64,000 nucleotides of DNA from Pseudodesulfovibrio portus (GTDB lineage: Bacteria > Desulfobacterota > Desulfovibrionia > Desulfovibrionales > Desulfovibrionaceae): the NCBI RefSeq assembly GCF_026000375.1, contig NZ_AP026708.1, forward strand, positions 1,180,501 through 1,244,500, in the 5' to 3' direction. This document shows, one piece after another, positions 8,955-16,141 of this stretch (the first letter of the stretch is position 1; each line of letters opens with the position of its first letter). The notes under the pieces were generated by a model. The model saw only the letters and a program-made list of their open reading frames with translations, had not been told where the DNA came from and made no database searches. Made by a program: the position numbers and the translations under genes.

Positions 8955-9029
8955 TGGGCTGTCGTTCAATTGGCAGGACGACGGGTTCTGGCTCCGTTAA
9001 TCAAGGTTCGAGTCCTTGCAGCCCAGCCA
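8955..9029 (+). tRNA. tRNA-Gln (CUG anticodon)
   Basis: The acceptor arms TGGGCTG and CAGCCCA pair fully, the anticodon loop TTCTGGC places CTG at positions 34-36, the T-arm contains GGTTCGAGTCC, and CCA is encoded. It is followed after 6 bases by tRNA-Glu. Confidence 0.95.
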
Positions 9030-9035
9030 AATTGC

Positions 9036-9113
9036 GTCCCCATCGTCTAGCCTGGTCCAGGACGGCGGCCTTTCACGCCGTTAACAGGGGTTCAAATCCC
9101 CTTGGGGACGCCA
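9036..9113 (+). tRNA. tRNA-Glu (UUC anticodon), integration site of the first island
   Basis: Acceptor GTCCCCA pairs with TGGGGAC, the anticodon loop is CTTTCAC (TTC), and CCA is encoded. Its last 48 bases recur exactly at 15890-15937 and in the second tRNA-Glu at 19671-19748. The gene stays intact after island insertion because the element supplies an identical 3' end. Confidence 0.95.
9066..9113 (+). repeat. attL of the tRNA-Glu island (48-bp direct repeat)
   Basis: This 3' part of tRNA-Glu, from the anticodon stem through CCA, is duplicated perfectly at 15890-15937. It marks the left end of the element whose integrase gene begins about 50 bases to the right. Confidence 0.88.
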
Positions 9114-9121
9114 AGGAAATC

Positions 9122-9155
9122 AAAGGCCTTACGCACACCGCGTAAGGCCTTTTCC
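9122..9155. terminator. Bidirectional terminator between tRNA-Glu and integrase
   Basis: AAGGCCTTACG and CGTAAGGCCTT form an 11-bp perfect stem, with A-rich sequence on the left and T-rich on the right. It can stop tRNA transcripts rightward and integrase transcripts leftward. Confidence 0.75.
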
Positions 9156-9159
9156 TTTT

Positions 9160-9182
9160 CACGTGTCACCCGCAAGTGTCAT
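9160..9182 (+). repeat. Left arm-type repeat of the tRNA-Glu island
   Basis: The segment CACGTGTCACCC, a spacer of GC, then AAGTGTCAT contains two GTGTCA units. It recurs without the GC spacer at 15779-15799, near the other end. It overlaps the last codons of the integrase gene. Paired repeats inside both ends are what integrase or excisionase arm sites look like. Confidence 0.6.
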
Positions 9183-10248
9183 TTTTCCGGGCTCGGCCTC
9201 TGACCGCATCGGCCAAGGCCGCGTCCAGGGCATCCACGGCACCGGTGGTCTTCTTCGTCCGGAGGATGTAGCGCTGGGTCGTGGCGATGGACTTGTGCCT
9301 GAGCAGGTGCTTCACTTCCATGATGGTCGCACCGTTGTCGATAGCCACTCGGGCCGCCAGGTGACGGATGCCATGAAAGCCGAACGGCTTCACCCCGGCT
9401 TCGGCGCACAACCGCTTCAGCCACCGATTGTTCGGGTCCAGAAGGCCGTTGAACCGACTGCCAAAGACCAGGTCCTCGGAGCCGGACACCAGCTTCCATT
9501 CGGCCAGCTTGGCGCGAAGCCCTGCGGACATGGGGAGTTCGTCGAATTCCGCGTTTCCGCTTCGCCGCTTCCGTGTCCAGTAGCCGACAAGTCCGGAACC
9601 GAAGTCGACCTCGCTCCACTTGAGCTTCCAAAGCTCGCTCCTGCGCGGCGCGGTATGGAAGGCCAGCAACAGCAGTTGCCTACGACGAGGTCCAGCCAGG
9701 TCCACCACCTTGCGGAAGTCGCCCAACGGCGGGACGTAGCGCGGGTGGCGATCCTCGGGGAACCTGTCCACATGCTGGAAGGGATTGTCCCTGTCCAGAT
9801 TGAGGTACTTGATTCCCCACACCCAGGCGGCGGCGAGATTCTTGCGATCCTTGTTCGCCGAATTCCCGGTTACCGTCCTGGAGACCATGGCCAGATGCTC
9901 CAGAGCCACGTGAAGGCTGATTCGCCCGACCAGCGACCGGTCGTCCCTGAGGAAAGACCCCAGTCGCTGGAAAGCCAACCGCTTTTCGTTGTAGGTCTTC
10001 CGGCACATCGTGTCCTCGACGTGATCGAGGTAACGATTCGCCCATTCCGTCACGGTCAGAGCCCGGCCAATCACATCGGCCTTGGCAGGGTTTCTCTGAT
10101 CGGCCACCTTGAATGCCTTGACGGTTTCGCCTTCCCAGTCCTCTGCCTGTCTCTTGGTTTCAAAGAACTTCGTGCGCCTGATGATCGGACCATGTGTCGG
10201 GGTGAAACGCACCACGCCCCTCCACCGTTTTCCTTCCTTGTAGGGCAT
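9166..10248 (-). CDS. Tyrosine recombinase (island integrase)
   Basis: This 360-residue site-specific integrase has an N-terminal SAM-like DNA-binding region and a C-terminal catalytic domain. The catalytic signature is visible: Arg in APRRSELWKLKW, HGIRH (H-x-x-R), LRHKSIATTQRYI with the later His and the nucleophilic Tyr. It lies next to tRNA-Glu and reads toward it, as tRNA-targeting integrases usually do. A GGAGAAAAT ribosome site precedes the ATG. It should recombine the 48-bp repeats at 9066 and 15890 to insert or excise the 6.8-kb island. No internal stops are seen, so it may still be active. Confidence 0.93.
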   Translation of the reverse strand: MPYKEGKRWRGVVRFTPTHGPIIRRTKFFETKRQAEDWEGETVKAFKVADQRNPAKADVIGRALTVTEWANRYLDHVEDTMCRKTYNEKRLAFQRLGSFLRDDRSLVGRISLHVALEHLAMVSRTVTGNSANKDRKNLAAAWVWGIKYLNLDRDNPFQHVDRFPEDRHPRYVPPLGDFRKVVDLAGPRRRQLLLLAFHTAPRRSELWKLKWSEVDFGSGLVGYWTRKRRSGNAEFDELPMSAGLRAKLAEWKLVSGSEDLVFGSRFNGLLDPNNRWLKRLCAEAGVKPFGFHGIRHLAARVAIDNGATIMEVKHLLRHKSIATTQRYILRTKKTTGAVDALDAALADAVRGRARKNDTCG

Positions 10249-10287
10249 ATTTTCTCCTGCAGGGAAGGTCGCTTACCATTATTGAAG

Positions 10288-10533
10288 TTACCAAATGCCA
10301 TGACGATCCGTCAAATTGGACCGGCTTCCGCCTTCGTCCGTGACTGGCGTCTTTTCTGCATGGCCGATCTGGCCCCTGGCGATATACGCCTCGAGCAGAT
10401 CATGGTGAAATCGGATGCCCCGTTTTCCGATCCGAAAAGCCCCCAGCGCGGCAAGCATGGCCGGAGTTCTGACCAGGCTTTCCGAACAATTCAGGATTCG
10501 GGCGACATCCTTGACCTTCAATGCGTTCGACAT
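10288..10533 (-). CDS. Excisionase-like HTH protein
   Basis: The 81-residue protein has a MerR/AlpA-type winged helix (LKVKDVARILNCSESLVRT, then IGKRGIRFHHDLLEAYI), the form used by recombination directionality factors and helix-turn-helix DNA-binding proteins of mobile elements. It is the gene upstream of the integrase in the same direction, 39 bases away. The C-terminal 25 residues are not conserved-looking. The role of switching the integrase to excision is inferred from position and fold. Confidence 0.7.
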   Translation of the reverse strand: MSNALKVKDVARILNCSESLVRTPAMLAALGAFRIGKRGIRFHHDLLEAYIARGQIGHAEKTPVTDEGGSRSNLTDRHGIW

Positions 10534-10671
10534 GCGACCTAAACCAAAGGGTTAAACACCTGTCCCGCAGCGGGACTCCCAGCCAACCCTTCAGTCTGAT
10601 CACACCGGCACCTTTGAACTCAAGGAATCGGGATAGGGTATTTTCACTTTTCGATGAGTCGCTCATCAGGG

Positions 10672-10765
10672 GGCAACCGTCCTCCCGCCCATCGGCCACA
10701 AGCCGACGGGCGGGAGGACGGTTGCCTGGAGATGAATCGCCTGAGCGATTCATCTCCAGGCAACC
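10672..10765. repeat. Two overlapping long hairpins sharing one arm
   Basis: Hairpin A pairs 10672-10696 with 10702-10726 (25-bp arms, one T/C change, 5-base loop). Hairpin B pairs 10720-10740 with 10745-10765 (21-bp perfect arms, 4-base loop). Bases 10720-10726 (GGTTGCC) belong to both, so the two folds exclude each other. The element lies between the excisionase and the second recombinase, both transcribed leftward. Function is unknown. Confidence 0.7.
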
Positions 10766-10780
10766 TCATGCCCAATAAGG

Positions 10781-10808
10781 GAAACCCCGCCGGAAAGGGC
10801 GGGGCTTC
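10781..10808 (-). terminator. Probable terminator of the second recombinase gene
   Basis: CCCCGCC pairs with GGCGGGG around a short loop just past the stop of the leftward gene at 10811-11767. Only a short T-run (TTTCCC) follows, so it may be weak. Confidence 0.5.
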
Positions 10809-10810
10809 TT

Positions 10811-11767
10811 CTAACGGGAGCTGCCAAGATAGGCGTCGGACACATCCCGGCGGCCGGGGGAATGACCGGCAGTGACCTCGATGTCGTCACGGGCTTCGGC
10901 GTCGAGCCGAGGCCATTCGTTCCCAGCCGTGTCCCGCGCGGCTTTCTGGAAGGCTTCCACGGAATCGTGCTGGTTGGGCGGCTGAAAGCCCGTGTGCTCG
11001 ACGTACATATGGTGGAACCGTTCATGACGATTGCTGTGCAGCGTCCACCCGCTTTCCTTCTTGGTGAAGCCGCAAAGCCTGGCCGCGTAGGACAGCTTTT
11101 CCTGCCATTTGTCGCCCATCCCGCTCGGCATGAGGTTATGAATCCCCGGCCTGTCGGATTGACTGACGTATGGTAGAGCTCGCTCAAGAGCTTCCTGCTG
11201 CCGATCGGACAGATTGTGCAGCGTCCGGGGGCGTCCACCCTTCGGGCCATACTGGATGCGAAGAGTGCGGCCTTCCTTGTCCCAATCGTTGATCAGATCG
11301 ACTTTTGCCGATTCTTCGCGTCGGAGCCCCAGTTCGTATTGAAGCCGGATCTGGGCGGCGCACCGGGGACCGTGCTCGTATGACGATTCGGCTTCCAATT
11401 TGGCGATTGCCCCCAAGACGAATTCAGGGGCAACCGCCTTGCTGTTGGCGTTGGCAATGGTCCCGCGCTTCACGCCGAACACGTCATTGGTCGGACTGAT
11501 GCGGGTGTTGCCATATGCTTCGCACAGGTGACGGGCTGCCGAAAAGATTTCGGCGATACGCCCGTCACCCACGCCCTGTTCTTTCATTTTGTCGGCCACA
11601 GCCGCAAAATGCTTGTTGGAAATGTTGGTCCATTTGCGGACCCCAAACCCGGCTTCACGCAACCGGCTTGCGAAGGCTTTGGCGTTCTGCCGGATTCTGT
11701 GTTGTTTCGAGCGCGGGCCGGACAAGGTTGCCCTGTTCGCGCCCAGTACCAGACTGATGGATTTCAT
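10811..11767 (-). CDS. Second tyrosine-recombinase-family protein (Integrase_1-like)
   Basis: The start at 11767 was chosen because AGGAAGGAG sits 6-7 bases upstream; an open frame extends to 11914 but has no such site. The 318-residue product has a helical N-terminal domain and a C-terminal part with ELGLRREES (catalytic Arg), a His/Arg-rich stretch HSNRHERFHHMY and TAGHSPGRRDVSDAYLG, which resembles the final His and Tyr of tyrosine recombinases. Proteins of this type are found in integrative elements of Proteobacteria, often in addition to the main integrase. Its substrate is unknown; resolution of dimers or a second recombination site are possibilities. Confidence 0.65.
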   Translation of the reverse strand: MKSISLVLGANRATLSGPRSKQHRIRQNAKAFASRLREAGFGVRKWTNISNKHFAAVADKMKEQGVGDGRIAEIFSAARHLCEAYGNTRISPTNDVFGVKRGTIANANSKAVAPEFVLGAIAKLEAESSYEHGPRCAAQIRLQYELGLRREESAKVDLINDWDKEGRTLRIQYGPKGGRPRTLHNLSDRQQEALERALPYVSQSDRPGIHNLMPSGMGDKWQEKLSYAARLCGFTKKESGWTLHSNRHERFHHMYVEHTGFQPPNQHDSVEAFQKAARDTAGNEWPRLDAEARDDIEVTAGHSPGRRDVSDAYLGSSR

Positions 11768-12567
11768 ATTGAATCTCCTTCCTGAAGTTCGGGGCAGTGC
11801 CCCGGGACAAAGCGAACCCACGGGTCCGCCTATGGCGCGAATGCGCCACACAACAACCGACACGGGACAAATCAATGTCCGTTTCCCACAGAAGGAAAAA
11901 TCCTGAGAATCCATTCAATAAGGGGTGCCACCACGCAGGCTCGTTCGTCCTGCGCAAAAAGCGGTGGCCATGGGGGAATTTCGACAACGGCAGATTTCTA
12001 GATACCTGTCGTTTGTCCGGCGGGGGTGCTGTGTTTCAGCCTGGCGTTTGGATGTGAAAGTGTGCCGTTTGGAAATGAACGGCAGCGAAGTGTTTGGTGT
12101 TCCGGCATGTTGGTGCCGATTTAAGCGTTCATCAGTTTAGACTGTCGTCAAAACTTATGAACGCGCCTGAACGCGATTCTTACCTCCTTCTGGTTCCTCA
12201 ACCTGACTGGTTATGCCCTGTCCTATCACTCCGAGAAATCGCCGCGCAAGGTCCGACGGCAGGGTTTCTCTCCCTCACGCCGATTTCCCCTGCGAGCGTG
12301 ACGCAAGCAGCCGCCGGGGCAAGGCCAAGCCCTTCGGGCGACCGGCGAGCCGGTCGGCCTTGCCTCGACGGCTTTACTTGCGTCGTTATCCGCGCAGGCA
12401 ACGGCGAGAGGGATGGCGGGATCGACTCGAGCTCAAGGGATTATAAGCTGTCACGTTTTACCATGTGGTGAGAAGCAAGGTGGACCCATTTCTGTTTCAC
12501 CAAAAAATAACACGATTTGAATTGTGGATTCCCATGATCGGAGTACTATGCATATGAGGTGAAAATT
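11768..12567. other. 800-base non-coding region of the island
   Basis: No convincing gene is seen. It lies between the divergent recombinase (left) and radical SAM gene (right), so promoters for both must be here. The part 12040-12180 repeats short words such as GTTTGG and AACGC; the part 12290-12390 folds into a strong three-way structure listed separately. An open frame at 12094-12471 has no ribosome site and an implausible composition. Confidence 0.5.
12300..12384. other. Large imperfect inverted repeat with two apical hairpins
   Basis: The outer arms 12300-12326 and 12356-12384 pair over about 25 positions (GACGCAAG with CTTGCGTC, then CAAGGCC with GGCCTTG). Inside sit GCCC-TTC-GGGC (12329-12339) and the perfect GACCGGC-GA-GCCGGTC (12340-12355). 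The whole could form a three-way junction as RNA or a cruciform as DNA. Confidence 0.6.
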
Positions 12568-14046
12568 ATGAACGCTCTTTTGGTCTACCCTGCCTATCCC
12601 GATACATTCTGGAGTTTCAAAAGCATACTGTCCTTTGTATCAAAAAAGGCGGCTTTCCCCCCGCTCGGTTTGCTCACTGTGGCCGCCATGCTTCCCGTGG
12701 AATGGGAAAAAAAACTGGTTGATACGAATATCGCCCCTCTGGAAAACGCCGACCTCGAATGGGCGGACGTTGTCATGGTCAGCGCCATGTTGGTGCAACT
12801 TCCCAGCGCGAGGAATATCATGAAACGCGCCAGGGAAGCCGGAAAAACCGTGATCGCGGGAGGACCAGCCTTCAGGTCGCATCTCGAGCAATTTCCCGAT
12901 GTGGATCATTTCATCATCGGTGAATCGGAAACCGTCATGCCAGAATTTCTGCGGGACTTCGAACGAGGAGTAGCCAAGAAGCACTATACGTCCTCCGAAC
13001 ACCCCGATTTGGACATCACCCCCCTTCCGGCGTGGAACCTGCTGAGAATGAAGGATTATATCTCCATGTCGGTGCAGTATTCCAGAGGCTGCCCTTTTGA
13101 TTGCGAGTTTTGCGACATTGTGGCCATGAACGGACGTCGCCCTCGCGTCAAAAATCCCGATCAGATGATGCGGGAAATTCAAAGTCTGTATGATGCCGGG
13201 TGGAGGGAGTCCGTCTTTATCGTGGACGACAACTTTATCGGGAACATAGTCCGGGTGAAGGAGTTTCTGCCCAGGCTCGCCGAATGGCAGAGGCTGCACC
13301 ATTACCCCTTCAAGCTCATGACCGAGGCCAGCGTGAATCTGGCACAGGACAATGAACTCATGGAGATGATGAGCGCGGCGAACTTCCACAAGGTGTTCAT
13401 CGGCATTGAAACGCCTTCCACGGAGAGCCTAGTTGAGTGCGGGAAAAAACAGAACGTAACCGCCGATTTCAGCTCGGCGATCAGGAATATTCACCAACAC
13501 GGCATGCAGGTGATGGGTGGTTTCATCGTGGGGTTCGACAACGACACCTCGTCGATTTTCGGGCAGCAATTCAGATTCATTCAGGAGATCGGTGTCGTGA
13601 CGGCCATGATCGGGGTTCTCAATGCGATGCCGCATACGAGATTATGGGCTCGGCTCAAATCCGAAGGGAGACTGCTTGGCGAATTGAGCGGAGAGAATAC
13701 CGACGCCTGCCTGAACTTCGATCCCCGCATGGGATGCGAAACCCTGCTGGATGGATACAAGAAACTCGTGGGTGAGCTTTACTCTCCAAGGAAATATTAT
13801 GACCGGATCAGCACGTTTCTCTCTTCCTACGCGCCCACGGCACGGGGGAAAATGGTGCGGACGGATGTTCAGGCTTTCTTGAAAAGCATGTGGGCTGTCG
13901 GGTTCGCCTCACCAGCCCGCATCCTCTACTGGAAGCTGGTGCTAAAAACACTGTTGACCAAGCCCAAAGCCCTCTCCGCCGTGGTTGAAATGGCGATTCA
14001 GGGCTTGCATTTTGCCCGGGTGTCCCAGCGTATCATGGGCGTGTGA
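12568..14046 (+). CDS. B12-binding radical SAM protein (DUF4070 type, HpnP-like)
   Basis: This 492-residue protein has a cobalamin-binding Rossmann domain (about 1-140), a radical SAM domain with the [4Fe-4S] motif C175-x3-C179-x2-C182 (GCPFDCEFCDIV), and a C-terminal region of the DUF4070 type. The start region MNALLVYPAYPDTFWSFKS and PPLGLLTVAAMLP closely resembles the hopanoid C-2 methylase HpnP and its many relatives, which carry out B12-dependent radical methylations or ring rearrangements. No hopanoid genes are nearby, so the substrate is unknown. A GTG at 12559 is in frame, but GAGGTG spaced 6 bases supports the ATG at 12568. It is the first cargo gene of the island. Confidence 0.85.
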   Translation: MNALLVYPAYPDTFWSFKSILSFVSKKAAFPPLGLLTVAAMLPVEWEKKLVDTNIAPLENADLEWADVVMVSAMLVQLPSARNIMKRAREAGKTVIAGGPAFRSHLEQFPDVDHFIIGESETVMPEFLRDFERGVAKKHYTSSEHPDLDITPLPAWNLLRMKDYISMSVQYSRGCPFDCEFCDIVAMNGRRPRVKNPDQMMREIQSLYDAGWRESVFIVDDNFIGNIVRVKEFLPRLAEWQRLHHYPFKLMTEASVNLAQDNELMEMMSAANFHKVFIGIETPSTESLVECGKKQNVTADFSSAIRNIHQHGMQVMGGFIVGFDNDTSSIFGQQFRFIQEIGVVTAMIGVLNAMPHTRLWARLKSEGRLLGELSGENTDACLNFDPRMGCETLLDGYKKLVGELYSPRKYYDRISTFLSSYAPTARGKMVRTDVQAFLKSMWAVGFASPARILYWKLVLKTLLTKPKALSAVVEMAIQGLHFARVSQRIMGV

Positions 14047-14237
14047 GGCAGCAGGGGGGGCAGGGCCGGACGCCTCCTTCATGCCATCGGGTGCGACTCT
14101 CATATGGAGATGGCGCTGAGCAATATGACTTGTATATTCATTGTAGGCAATTGCATGATAACCCGACGGCGAAATTTGAAAATTCAAGATTGAAACCGTT
14201 GGTAACCGAATTCGACATCTTTACCAGGAGATATCCG

Positions 14238-14426
14238 ATGGAAGAATCATGTGAAAACTGTCGTTACTATCTCTCGGTTCAAACTGCCTATAAAGAAGAT
14301 GGAACATGCAGATTCTCCCCCCCCACGGTCTCTATGGTCTCGGAGTCAGCCATGGCCATCTGGCCAAGAGTGGCAAAAACTGATTGGTGTGGCCAATTCT
14401 CTCCCAAAAAAAAGAAAAAATCTTAG
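14238..14426 (+). CDS. Small cysteine-rich protein
   Basis: The 62-residue product begins MEESCENCRYYL and has a C-x2-C pair, a Cys in GTCRFSP and another in DWCGQFSP, four cysteines that could hold a metal. It ends with a run of lysines. An AGGAG site precedes the ATG by 7 bases. Short proteins with CENCRYY and WCGQF patterns are common orphan genes in bacteria and phages. It lies between the radical SAM gene and the kinase gene; function unknown. Confidence 0.6.
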   Translation: MEESCENCRYYLSVQTAYKEDGTCRFSPPTVSMVSESAMAIWPRVAKTDWCGQFSPKKKKKS

Positions 14427-14458
14427 CATCCACTCCGTATCAACCAAGGAGATCGTTG

Positions 14459-15649
14459 ATGGGAAGCAAGTTCACAGCGTTTCGGGGAAAGGCCCACCTG
14501 GCCGTTTCCATTGCGCTCGTATTATTATGCTTGTTGTTCATTCTGCAAAACATTGAACAGACCCAGATATCATTTCTGTTTTGGACGATTTCAACATCAC
14601 GTTCGATAATGCTTCTGGTCACCATGCTTGTCGGCGTCATCATTGGATTGGTTGCCGTTTTGGGAAAACGGGCAAGAAAAGCTGCACCCGTCACGCCAAG
14701 GCAGGACAGTAACTGGGCGGAACAGCAAAATACGATGGCGAACAACGACGCCGAGAGATTGGAATTGCACTCGAAACTGATCAAAGCTGAGCAGGCTTCA
14801 GCAGTACTCGAGGCAAGTCAAAAGGAGTCACTCGACCGAATCAGGTCATCCGAAAGTAAACAACGGCTCTCTGAAGAAGAATTATCGACGGTCAAGACAG
14901 CCTTGAGCGATGCCAGATATGCCATTTCAGCTCTGACGAACGAAATGGAAAAACTACATGAAGAACTTGATACTAAAGAATTAATTGATAGAATTATTCA
15001 GCACGACCTCAGAGGAGCCATCTCGGCGTCGGTCCTGCTCCCTGAAGCGATTCTAGATGACGCCAACTTGGATGAAAACCAGAAGGAAATTGTGACTCTC
15101 ATACGTGATAGTGGGAAAAAGATGCTTGAGATATTGGACTCAAGCCTGACGATTTATCGGATAGAGCAAGGAGCGTATGAAAAAAAATTCACCTCAGTAA
15201 ACCTTCGCAAGGTTATTTCCACAGTAATCGAACGGATTCAACGAGTCATTACAAACTCAAACCAAGATATTTCAATCAATTGCATGGATGCTGGCGATCA
15301 ACGAAACGATGTATTCCTTGTTTGTGGAGATGAGTTTCTTCTCTTCAGCACCTTCATGAATCTGATTACCAACGCTATCGAAGCCTCCCCGAACGGAAAG
15401 CAAATTTCAATAACTCTCAGTCGAAACGACTATTGCACCGTTTCAATCCGCAATCATGGCGAAGTGCCGGAAAGCATCCGGGATACTTTTTTCAACAAAA
15501 TGGTAACTGCGGGCAAGAAGTTCGGAACAGGCCTTGGGACATACTCAGCCATGCTGATGGTCAAAGCCCAAAACGGGAGCATTGAATTAGATTGCTCCGA
15601 GCCCGGGATGACAACCATTTACGTCAATCTGCCAAAGGCAGAAGCCTAG
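14459..15649 (+). CDS. Histidine kinase with LapA-like membrane anchor
   Basis: The 396-residue product starts with two membrane helices (about 13-31 and 50-69) in the LapA/DUF1049 pattern, ILQNIEQTQISFLFW between them. A coiled coil spans about 90-175. The kinase core has the phosphorylated His182 in IIQHDLRGAISAS, an N-box NLITNAIEAS and a G-box GTGLGTYSAM. No input domain beyond the LapA part is visible, and no response regulator lies in the island. Base composition is clearly AT-richer than the surrounding chromosome. The AAGGAG site at 14445 supports the start; upstream in-frame ATG at 14384 overlaps the previous gene. Confidence 0.82.
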   Translation: MGSKFTAFRGKAHLAVSIALVLLCLLFILQNIEQTQISFLFWTISTSRSIMLLVTMLVGVIIGLVAVLGKRARKAAPVTPRQDSNWAEQQNTMANNDAERLELHSKLIKAEQASAVLEASQKESLDRIRSSESKQRLSEEELSTVKTALSDARYAISALTNEMEKLHEELDTKELIDRIIQHDLRGAISASVLLPEAILDDANLDENQKEIVTLIRDSGKKMLEILDSSLTIYRIEQGAYEKKFTSVNLRKVISTVIERIQRVITNSNQDISINCMDAGDQRNDVFLVCGDEFLLFSTFMNLITNAIEASPNGKQISITLSRNDYCTVSIRNHGEVPESIRDTFFNKMVTAGKKFGTGLGTYSAMLMVKAQNGSIELDCSEPGMTTIYVNLPKAEA

Positions 15650-15778
15650 CAGGAAGCAAGGGTAGACAAGCCAAAAGCAGCAGCTCCAACAATCATTCTC
15701 CGTGAGATCCGCCCTCAGAACCACACCGAGACAGGCTCCTCACTCCCCACCTATCGGCTAGTTCAAACCTGACGCACC

Positions 15779-15799
15779 CACGTGTCACCCAAGTGTCAT
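15779..15799 (+). repeat. Right arm-type repeat of the tRNA-Glu island
   Basis: CACGTGTCACCC is followed directly by AAGTGTCAT, matching 9160-9182 except for two spacer bases. It lies 91 bases inside attR, a plausible integrase arm site. Confidence 0.6.
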
Positions 15800-15889
15800 A
15801 CTCAGCGGCAACAATGGTTTTAGTGGCGAATATGGCGATTTTAAACAATTGAAATAATGTAGGTAAGCAACCTTCCGGTTGATTGTTTA

Positions 15890-15937
15890 CGGCCTTTCAC
15901 GCCGTTAACAGGGGTTCAAATCCCCTTGGGGACGCCA
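15890..15937 (+). repeat. attR of the tRNA-Glu island (48-bp direct repeat)
   Basis: It is an exact copy of the last 48 bases of tRNA-Glu without the 5' half, the usual footprint of site-specific insertion. It should not be annotated as a tRNA gene. Confidence 0.88.
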
Positions 15938-15944
15938 CGAAAAC

Positions 15945-15980
15945 AAAAAGCGGCAGTTGCTGAAGCAGCTGCCGCTTTTT
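15945..15980 (+). terminator. Terminator formerly belonging to tRNA-Glu
   Basis: AAAAAGCGGCAG pairs with CTGCCGCTTTTT around a small internal loop, a strong intrinsic terminator. It sits 8 bases after the displaced tRNA 3' end, as the terminator after the intact tRNA-Glu at 19671-19748 does. Confidence 0.8.
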
Positions 15981-16141
15981 CATGCCCTCCGGCTTGCGCC
16001 AGACCGCTCTGGCCGACCTCTTTCCTCATGCCGGTCCCCCCGCCTCTTTTTTGACGTCCCCATCCCTTCTCAAAAAATAATGGCCCGACTTCTCAATTTG
16101 TTGAACAGTGTCGGAAGATAGAAGTTTTGCATGGAGGGAAC

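Larger units (their letters stand above)
15650..16141. other. Right end of the island and following intergenic DNA
   Basis: No gene is seen. The stretch holds the right arm repeat (15779-15799), attR (15890-15937), the displaced original tRNA-Glu terminator (15945-15980) and the promoter region of the chemoreceptor gene, whose GGAGGG ribosome site is at 16132. Confidence 0.6.

Noticed and set aside
12094-12471. 125-codon frame in the island's non-coding region
   Set aside because: It runs through the large inverted repeat, lacks a ribosome site and has an implausible protein.
10534-12567. Retron or group II intron in the structured island DNA
   Set aside because: Strong hairpins are present, but no reverse transcriptase gene is encoded in the island.
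15890-15937. Possible third tRNA-Glu gene
   Set aside because: Only the 3' 48 bases are present; the D-arm and 5' acceptor are missing. It is attR of the island.
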